Below the pieces are notes generated by a model. It was given only the letters and a program-made list of their open reading frames with translations. It searched no databases and had not been told where the DNA came from. The translations under genes were made by a program, and so were the position numbers. Below, piece by piece: positions 59,300 through 64,000 of a DNA stretch of 64,000 nt. The stretch's first letter is position 1. Each line of letters begins with the position of its first letter. Source of the stretch: Siccibacter turicensis LMG 23730 (lineage in GTDB: Bacteria; Pseudomonadota; Gammaproteobacteria; Enterobacterales; Enterobacteriaceae); assembly GCF_000463155.2 (NCBI RefSeq), contig NZ_AWFZ01000028.1:508381-572380 (forward strand). Direction: 5' to 3'.

Positions 59300-59418
59300 A
59301 TTGATAATCTTCAGGATTCTTCAATTTAACGTCCACCTGGCTTCACTTCCGGATGGGGTTGTTTAACATGCCCACTCACAATCCATTGCAGTGGGTACTT
59401 CAGAATAAGGTCGCGCTA
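59300..59418 (-). promoter_or_regulatory. rpsA leader with S1 autoregulation features
   Basis: No standard ribosome site precedes the start; instead the leader has GAAGAA, GAAGAT and GGAAGTGAAG elements and at least one hairpin (CCCAC ... GTGGG). This resembles the E. coli rpsA translation initiation region where S1 binds its own mRNA. Inferred by analogy. Confidence 0.5.
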
Positions 59419-60102
59419 TTACGCGAGAGCCAGTTTCTCTCTGGCATATTGCAGCGCTTTTTCAATGACTTGCTCGATGCTCAGACTGGTTGAGTCAAGC
59501 ACCAGCGCGTCTGCTGCCGGCACTAATGGCGCTACGGGACGGTTCCGATCGCGGTCGTCGCGTTCCTTTATCTCGGCCAAAAGGCGTTCAAAGTTAACAC
59601 TAAAGCCCTTCTCCTGCAACTGTAGCATGCGACGGTGCGCGCGCTCTTCAGAGGAGGCATCAAGAAAGATTTTCACCGGCGCGTCCGGGAACACAACGGT
59701 GCCCATGTCGCGCCCATCGGCGATAAGACCGGGGGCATCGCGGAAGGCGCGCTGGCGGCGCAGCAGGGCTTCACGCACGCGAGGAAAGGCCGCAACCTGC
59801 GAGGCGGCGCTGGCTACATCCTGGGTACGGATTTCGGCGCTGACGTCTTCGCCTTCAAGAATCACTTCGAGATGGCCGTCGGTTGACACGAAGCGCACAT
59901 CAAGATGGGCGGCCAGCGGAACCAGAGCCTCTTCGGAGGTGACATCAACATGATGATGCAGTGCCGCCAGCGCCAGAACGCGATAGATAGCGCCGGAGTC
60001 CAGCAGGTGCCACTGCAATGCTTCTGCCATGGCCTTACACAGCGTGCCTTTACCTGCTCCGCTTGGGCCATCAATGGTGATTACCGGGGCTAATGCCGTC
60101 AT
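59419..60102 (-). CDS. cmk: Cytidylate kinase
   Basis: 227 residues, E. coli length. Start at 60102 ([29 protein letters not shown]) with AAGGAGAAG upstream; an in-frame ATG 66 bp further up is not conserved. P-loop GPSGAGKG (12-19), [15 protein letters not shown], the CMP-binding insert (about 60-100) and [12 protein letters not shown] are present. Phosphorylates CMP and dCMP. Precedes rpsA with a 119-bp leader, as in E. coli. In E. coli ycaL lies between aroA and cmk; here only 175 bp separate them. Confidence 0.97.
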   Translation of the reverse strand: MTALAPVITIDGPSGAGKGTLCKAMAEALQWHLLDSGAIYRVLALAALHHHVDVTSEEALVPLAAHLDVRFVSTDGHLEVILEGEDVSAEIRTQDVASAASQVAAFPRVREALLRRQRAFRDAPGLIADGRDMGTVVFPDAPVKIFLDASSEERAHRRMLQLQEKGFSVNFERLLAEIKERDDRDRNRPVAPLVPAADALVLDSTSLSIEQVIEKALQYAREKLALA

Positions 60103-60234
60103 CTTCTTCTCCTTTATTATCAGGCGAGCCTGAACGTGAACGCGGCGCATTATACGCGTCAACGCCACAGACTGTTATCTTTACCGCGAAATATAGACGT
60201 GAATCAGGCCAGGTGCCGGAGAAATGAAGATGTG

Positions 60235-60262
60235 CGATGGACCGATCCGCTTCGGTCCATCG
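60235..60262 (-). terminator. Stem-loop between aroA and cmk
   Basis: CGATGGACCG and CGGTCCATCG form a perfect 10-bp stem with an 8-nt loop, directly after aroA. No T-run follows on the minus strand, so it may stabilise the aroA 3' end rather than terminate. Confidence 0.5.
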
Positions 60263-60277
60263 GGGAGAGCGTAAAAA

Positions 60278-61564
60278 TCAGGCAGGACGGCTGATGCGCG
60301 CCAGCTGATCGAAGTAATCCGGGAAGGTTTTCGCGGTGCACTTCGGATCCAGAATGGTGACCGGGGTGTCAGAGAGCGCCACCAGCGAGAAGCACATTGC
60401 CATACGGTGATCGTTATAGGTGCCGATTTCCGCAAAGTTAAGCGATGCCGGCGGCGTGATACGGATGAAGTCATGCCCCTCCTCCACCTGTGCGCCCACT
60501 TTGCGCAGTTCGGTGGCCATCGCGAACAGGCGGTCGGTCTCTTTCACGCGCCAGTTGAAGATATTGCGCAGCGTGGTGGTGCCGTTGGCGAACAGCGCAG
60601 CGGTGGCAATGGTCATCGCGGCATCGGGAATATGGTTCATGTCCATATCAATGGCGTTAAGCTCACCGCGGGTGCAGGCGATAAAATCGTCGCCCCAGGT
60701 GATGGTCGCGCCCATTTTTTCCAGCACGTCGGCAAAGCGGATATCGCCCTGCACGCTGTTACGCCCGATGCCCGTTACCTTCACGGTGCCGCCTTTAATG
60801 GCCGCAGCGGCGAGGAAATAGGACGCCGACGAGGCATCGCCCTCCACCAGATACTGGCCCGGCGACTGGTAGTGCTGCCCGCCGCGTACCACGAAGCGCT
60901 GGTAATTCTCGTTCTCCACGTTCACGCCGAAGGTGTTCATCAGGTGGAGCGTGATATCAATGTAAGGTTTAGACACCAGATCGCCTTTGATGACGATGTG
61001 GGTGTCCTGCTCCGCCAGCGGTGCGGTCATCAGCAGCGCGGTAAGGAACTGGCTGGAGACGCTGCCGTCCACCTCCACCTCGCCGCCAACAAAACCGCCG
61101 CGCAGGCGCAGCGGCGGATAGTTTTCCTGCTCAAGATACTCAATTTGCGCGCCGCCCTGACGCAGCGCATCGGCGAGATGACCAATTGGACGCTCTTTCA
61201 TGCGCGGCTCACCGGTCAACACCACATCGTTATGCCCGAGGCACAGCGCGGCAGCCAGCGGGCGCATCGCCGTACCGGCATTGCCTAAAAACAGCTCCAG
61301 ACTGCCCTGCGCCTGCAACGGGCCGCCCATGCCGGTCAGCTCGCAGCGGGTGCGATCCTCAGACAGGGTGTAGCGTACGCCCAGGGCGCTCAGCGCGGTA
61401 AGCATATGACGCACATCATCGCTATCGAGCAGGTTCGTCAGAACGGTAGTGCCGTGTGCCAGGGCCGCCAGCAGCAGTGCACGGTTGGAAACGCTTTTAG
61501 AACCGGGAAGATTAACCGTGCCGTCGACCAGCGCGATGGGTTGTAACGTCAGGGATTCCTGCAT
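60278..61564 (-). CDS. aroA: 5-enolpyruvylshikimate-3-phosphate synthase
   Basis: 428 residues (E. coli 427), starting at 61564 ([29 protein letters not shown]); the alternative ATG two codons upstream is possible. Sixth step of the shikimate pathway. Class I enzyme: [31 protein letters not shown] with G97 and P102 at the positions that govern glyphosate binding (sensitive-type residues), and [15 protein letters not shown]. Second gene of serC-aroA, 71 bp after serC, with an attenuator-like hairpin between. Confidence 0.97.
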   Translation of the reverse strand: MQESLTLQPIALVDGTVNLPGSKSVSNRALLLAALAHGTTVLTNLLDSDDVRHMLTALSALGVRYTLSEDRTRCELTGMGGPLQAQGSLELFLGNAGTAMRPLAAALCLGHNDVVLTGEPRMKERPIGHLADALRQGGAQIEYLEQENYPPLRLRGGFVGGEVEVDGSVSSQFLTALLMTAPLAEQDTHIVIKGDLVSKPYIDITLHLMNTFGVNVENENYQRFVVRGGQHYQSPGQYLVEGDASSASYFLAAAAIKGGTVKVTGIGRNSVQGDIRFADVLEKMGATITWGDDFIACTRGELNAIDMDMNHIPDAAMTIATAALFANGTTTLRNIFNWRVKETDRLFAMATELRKVGAQVEEGHDFIRITPPASLNFAEIGTYNDHRMAMCFSLVALSDTPVTILDPKCTAKTFPDYFDQLARISRPA

Positions 61565-61583
61565 GAACAAACTCTCAGATAAA

Positions 61584-61617
61584 CAAAAGAATAACCCCGC
61601 GGTTGGTCCGCGGGGTA
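61584..61617 (-). terminator. Attenuator-like hairpin between serC and aroA
   Basis: CCCCGCG and CGCGGGG with a 7-nt loop, followed on the minus strand by TTATTCTTTTG. It lies inside the operon, so it probably lowers aroA expression relative to serC. Confidence 0.65.
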
Positions 61618-61635
61618 AGAAAATGAAAGGCTATC

Positions 61636-62721
61636 TTAACCGTGACGGCGTTCGAAATCCTTCATGAAGTCGGTAAGCGCCTGCACGCCAGCGAGCGGCA
61701 TGGCGTTGTAGATAGAAGCGCGCATTCCGCCAACCACGCGATGCCCTTTCAGGGCGTGAAGGCCGGCAGCGAAGGACTCTTCCAGGAACAGCTTATCGAG
61801 GTTGCTGTCGGCAAGCTGGAAGGGAACGTTCATCCGCGAGCGGTTGGCCGGTGCCACGTCGTTACGGTAGAAGCCGCTGGTATCAATCACGCCATACAGC
61901 AGGTCGGCTTTCTGCTGATTGATTCGGTTCATTGCCTCTACCCCGCCCTGGGCTTTCAGCCACTTAAACACCAGCCCGGACAAGTACCAGGCGAAGGTCG
62001 GCGGCGTGTTGAACATGGAGTCGTTTTCACTCAGCACGGTGTAGTCTAACACCGACGGGCAGGCGGTATGCGCCTTACCGAGCAGGTCCTCGCGCACGAC
62101 AACCAGCGTCAGACCGGCCGGGCCAATGTTTTTCTGCGCGCCGGCGTAAATCACACCGAAACGGCTGACGTCCAGGGGGCCTGAAAGGATAGTGGAGGAG
62201 AAGTCCGCCGCCACGATGGCATCGCCAAAGTCCGGGGTTTCGTCAATGGCAATACCATCGATGGTTTCATTCGGGCAGTAGTGCACGTAGGCGGCGTTGT
62301 CGGAGAGCTGCCAGTCGCGCATCGGCTTCAGGGCACGCAGGCCGTCAACGGTGACTTTGGCATCGATAACGTTCGGCTGGCAGTACTTCTTCGCCTCTTT
62401 CACGGCGCTGGCAGCCCAGTAGCCGCCGTCCACGTAGTCTGCGCGGGTGTTGTCGCCCAGCAGGTTTAACGGCAGCGCAGCAAACTGCCCGCGACCGCCG
62501 CCGTGGCAGAAAAGAACTTTATAATTGGAAGGGATCTGCAGCAGGTCGCGAAAATCTTTTTCAGCCTCTTCGGCCACGTGAATAAACTCTTTACCGCGAT
62601 GGCTGATTTCCATCACCGATGTGCCGAGCCCCTGCCAGTTAACTAACTCTTCCTGAGCCTGACGGAGCACGTCCGCTGGCAGCATCGCCGGACCAGAACT
62701 GAAATTGTAGACCTGAGTCAT
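61636..62721 (-). CDS. serC: Phosphoserine/phosphohydroxythreonine aminotransferase
   Basis: 361 residues (E. coli 362). PLP-dependent class V aminotransferase: K197 in [12 protein letters not shown] binds PLP, with [15 protein letters not shown] and [15 protein letters not shown] for cofactor and phosphate binding. Makes 3-phosphoserine for serine synthesis and acts in pyridoxal phosphate synthesis. Leads the serC-aroA operon; upstream are a promoter (62771-62797) and a CRP site (62823-62838). Confidence 0.97.
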   Translation of the reverse strand: MTQVYNFSSGPAMLPADVLRQAQEELVNWQGLGTSVMEISHRGKEFIHVAEEAEKDFRDLLQIPSNYKVLFCHGGGRGQFAALPLNLLGDNTRADYVDGGYWAASAVKEAKKYCQPNVIDAKVTVDGLRALKPMRDWQLSDNAAYVHYCPNETIDGIAIDETPDFGDAIVAADFSSTILSGPLDVSRFGVIYAGAQKNIGPAGLTLVVVREDLLGKAHTACPSVLDYTVLSENDSMFNTPPTFAWYLSGLVFKWLKAQGGVEAMNRINQQKADLLYGVIDTSGFYRNDVAPANRSRMNVPFQLADSNLDKLFLEESFAAGLHALKGHRVVGGMRASIYNAMPLAGVQALTDFMKDFERRHG

Positions 62722-62770
62722 TTCCCTTCACCACGCTTGAAAGCAATAAGTTTTTACTGTGGCTATCGGT

Positions 62771-62797
62771 TTTATCATTGCGCCGCGGAGGCTGCAA
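62771..62797 (-). promoter_or_regulatory. Candidate serC-aroA promoter
   Basis: Minus strand: TTGCAG (62792-62797) and GATAAA (62771-62776), a short 15-bp spacer, which fits an activator-dependent promoter. Confidence 0.45.
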
Positions 62798-62822
62798 CGG
62801 GTAATGCGGCCCGGGGCAGCAA

Positions 62823-62838
62823 TGTGCGCAAAATCACA
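62823..62838 (-). promoter_or_regulatory. CRP site upstream of serC
   Basis: Minus strand TGTGATTTTGCGCACA matches TGTGA-N6-TCACA at 9 of 10 core bases. cAMP-CRP and Lrp control of serC-aroA is known in E. coli. Confidence 0.7.
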
Positions 62839-62884
62839 CAACAGATTGTTCGGTCATCCCCGCTTCACGCCGTGAAATGCGCTG

Positions 62885-63577
62885 TCAGGTGACCCGTTTT
62901 GCGATGCTCGCTTTCACCCAGACGTGGTTTGCGCAGCGCGGACAGGATTCTTTCGTTCCGGCGCGTAATATCACCACTTCACTGCAGCGGATACAGGCGT
63001 AGTGGCCATCCTCCGGCACCACCCGGAAACGCTCATTGCAGTACTCCGGTAAAATAGGCAGGCCCGGGCGTACCCCGTCGTCCGGGTAATAGTAAACGCT
63101 TATCTGTCCGTTGGTTTCCAGGATAGCCAGCCGCACCTGGCCAAGATGCTCCACGCCGCAGCCGCGCATCTCCATGAAGAATTCAAACTCGGTCAGGTTC
63201 TCGGCGTTAAGCTTGTCCCAGGCCAGTTCGCCCTCCTCCACCACGACCACCGGTTTCCCTTCAAAGAAATTTTCCATGCGTTCACTGTGGGTCATCAGCC
63301 AGATCACCAGCCGGTAGAGTACGGCCAGCGTGATGAACACCACCAGCACCGGGATCATCGGCACATCGTCGTAAAATGCCACGTCGCCTGCCGCCGAGCC
63401 GAGGGTGAGGATGATCAACACTTCAAACAGCGACATCTGCCGCACGCCGCGGCGCCCGGTCAGCTTCAGGAACAAAAAGACCAGAATAAAAGTGTAGAAA
63501 CTGCGGGTTGCCACTTCCCATAAAAAATCCGGCGGCACTTTGTCAAAGGCCATGCGCTGGATATCAAAGGTTTTCAT
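62885..63577 (-). CDS. ycaP: DUF421 membrane protein YcaP
   Basis: 230 residues, E. coli length. Three hydrophobic helices in the first 85 residues (SFYTFILVFLFLKLTG; MSLFEVLIILTLGSAAGDVAF; IPVLVVFITLAVLYRLVIWLM), then the DUF421/YetF soluble domain (GKPVVVVEEGELAWDKLNAENLTEFEFFMEMRGCGVEHLGQVRLAILETNGQISVYY). The C-terminal 40 residues carry CIRC and CPRC, a zinc-ribbon-like tail absent from typical YetF proteins. Function unknown. Divergent from ycaO. Confidence 0.92.
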   Translation of the reverse strand: MKTFDIQRMAFDKVPPDFLWEVATRSFYTFILVFLFLKLTGRRGVRQMSLFEVLIILTLGSAAGDVAFYDDVPMIPVLVVFITLAVLYRLVIWLMTHSERMENFFEGKPVVVVEEGELAWDKLNAENLTEFEFFMEMRGCGVEHLGQVRLAILETNGQISVYYYPDDGVRPGLPILPEYCNERFRVVPEDGHYACIRCSEVVILRAGTKESCPRCANHVWVKASIAKRVT

Positions 63578-63717
63578 TTTTATTTGCCATTACAGAGGGT
63601 TATTCAGCTTAATAATAGCCTTCAGAATTATTTTCGCCTGCGCCGCCGCGACGATAGCGCCTGTCAGCTAAAACCCGTATCATTGCGCACTTTGCGTACG
63701 ACTAAAGTGAACCCCTC

Positions 63718-64000
63718 ATGACTCAAACTTTCATCCCAGGCAAAGATGCCGCCCTGGAAGACTCCATCGCCCGTTTTCAAACGCAGCTGAGCAACCTTGG
63801 TTTCAACATCGAGGAAGCGTCGTGGCTGAATCCGGTGCCGAACGTCTGGTCCGTTCATATTCGCGATAAAGAGTGCGCGCTGTGCTTCACCAACGGCAAA
63901 GGTGCCACCAAAAAAGCGGCGCTGGCCTCTGCGCTGGGCGAGTACTTCGAGCGTCTCTCCACCAACTATTTCTTCGCCGATTTCTGGCTGGGCGATGCCA
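63718..64000 (+). CDS. ycaO: YcaO-domain protein, N-terminal part
   Basis: The first 94 residues of about 586 are in the window; the gene runs off the right edge. MTQTFIPGKDAALEDSIARFQTQLSNLGFNIEEASWLNPVPNVWSVHIRDKECALCFTNGKGATKKAALASALGEYFERLSTNYFFADFWLG matches E. coli YcaO closely, including the GKGAT...A-ALGEYFERLS segment that leads into the ATP-binding core. YcaO proteins activate backbone amides with ATP; the E. coli protein has been implicated in beta-methylthiolation of ribosomal protein S12 by RimO. Whether the rest is intact cannot be seen. Confidence 0.94.
   Translation, partial: MTQTFIPGKDAALEDSIARFQTQLSNLGFNIEEASWLNPVPNVWSVHIRDKECALCFTNGKGATKKAALASALGEYFERLSTNYFFADFWLGDA

Noticed and set aside
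1-64000. Search for CRISPR arrays, insertion sequences, prophage genes, toxin-antitoxin pairs, tRNA and rRNA genes
   Set aside because: No direct-repeat arrays, transposases, integrases or RNA-gene sequences were seen; gene order follows the conserved enterobacterial core throughout.

Overview
The window is core chromosome of a member of the Enterobacteriaceae. Gene content and order run as in the E. coli rlmI-to-ycaO region (about 20-22 minutes on the E. coli map), and almost every protein can be recognised along its full length. The OmpF-type porin carries a constriction loop that resembles Klebsiella OmpK35 more than E. coli OmpF, and OmpA and the other proteins differ moderately from E. 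coli. I therefore place the organism in the Enterobacter/Leclercia/Klebsiella part of the family; the species cannot be fixed from this sequence alone. I saw no insertion sequence, prophage, integrase, CRISPR array, tRNA or rRNA gene, and no stretch with foreign-looking codon use.

Layout. 1-7.4 kb: end of the 23S methyltransferase rlmI, heat-shock hspQ behind a sigma-32 promoter, yccU, methylglyoxal synthase mgsA, helicase IV helD, membrane genes yccF-yccS, and the competence regulator sxy. 7.6-12.7 kb: SOS division inhibitor sulA with a LexA box, ompA, Ter organiser matP, Lon-like lonH, and fabA with FadR and FabR operators. 12.7-20.7 kb (minus strand): rmf, pqiABC, ABC-F factor uup and the double methyltransferase rlmKL. 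20.8-23.8 kb: ycbX, zapC, pyrD. 24-28.3 kb: the overlapping ssuEADCB operon for alkanesulfonate sulfur. 28.3-37.1 kb: pepN, pncB, asnS, ompF, aspC. 37.1-47.8 kb (minus): gloC, mepK, ldtD, then the condensin operon cmoM-mukF-mukE-mukB. 47.9-57.5 kb: elyC, ycbJ, and the run comEC-msbA-lpxK-ycaQ-ycaR-kdsB preceded by ihfB. 57.6-64 kb: rpsA, cmk, aroA, serC, ycaP and the start of ycaO.

How the genes work together. Four themes recur. (1) Envelope building: fabA (unsaturated fatty acids), kdsB-lpxK-msbA (LPS core-lipid A), pqiABC (lipid transport), ldtD plus mepK (making and cutting 3-3 peptidoglycan cross-links), elyC, ompA and ompF. (2) Chromosome organisation and division: mukBEF, matP, ihfB, zapC, sulA. 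(3) Translation: rlmI, rlmKL, rmf, uup, rpsA, asnS, cmoM. (4) Metabolism: pyrD, cmk, serC-aroA, aspC, pncB, ssu, mgsA, gloC. Many regulatory sites can be read directly (LexA, FadR, FabR, PurR, CRP, a Sxy-type CRP-S site, sigma-32, attenuator-like hairpins).

I did not find a convincing undescribed multi-gene system. The most useful leads are two small gaps relative to E. coli (yccT and ycaL absent), a CRP-S-like site upstream of sxy, a Fur-box-like dyad upstream of ssuE, the ATPase-dead-looking LonH, and the poorly understood conserved genes ycbJ, ycaP, yccF and yccU.
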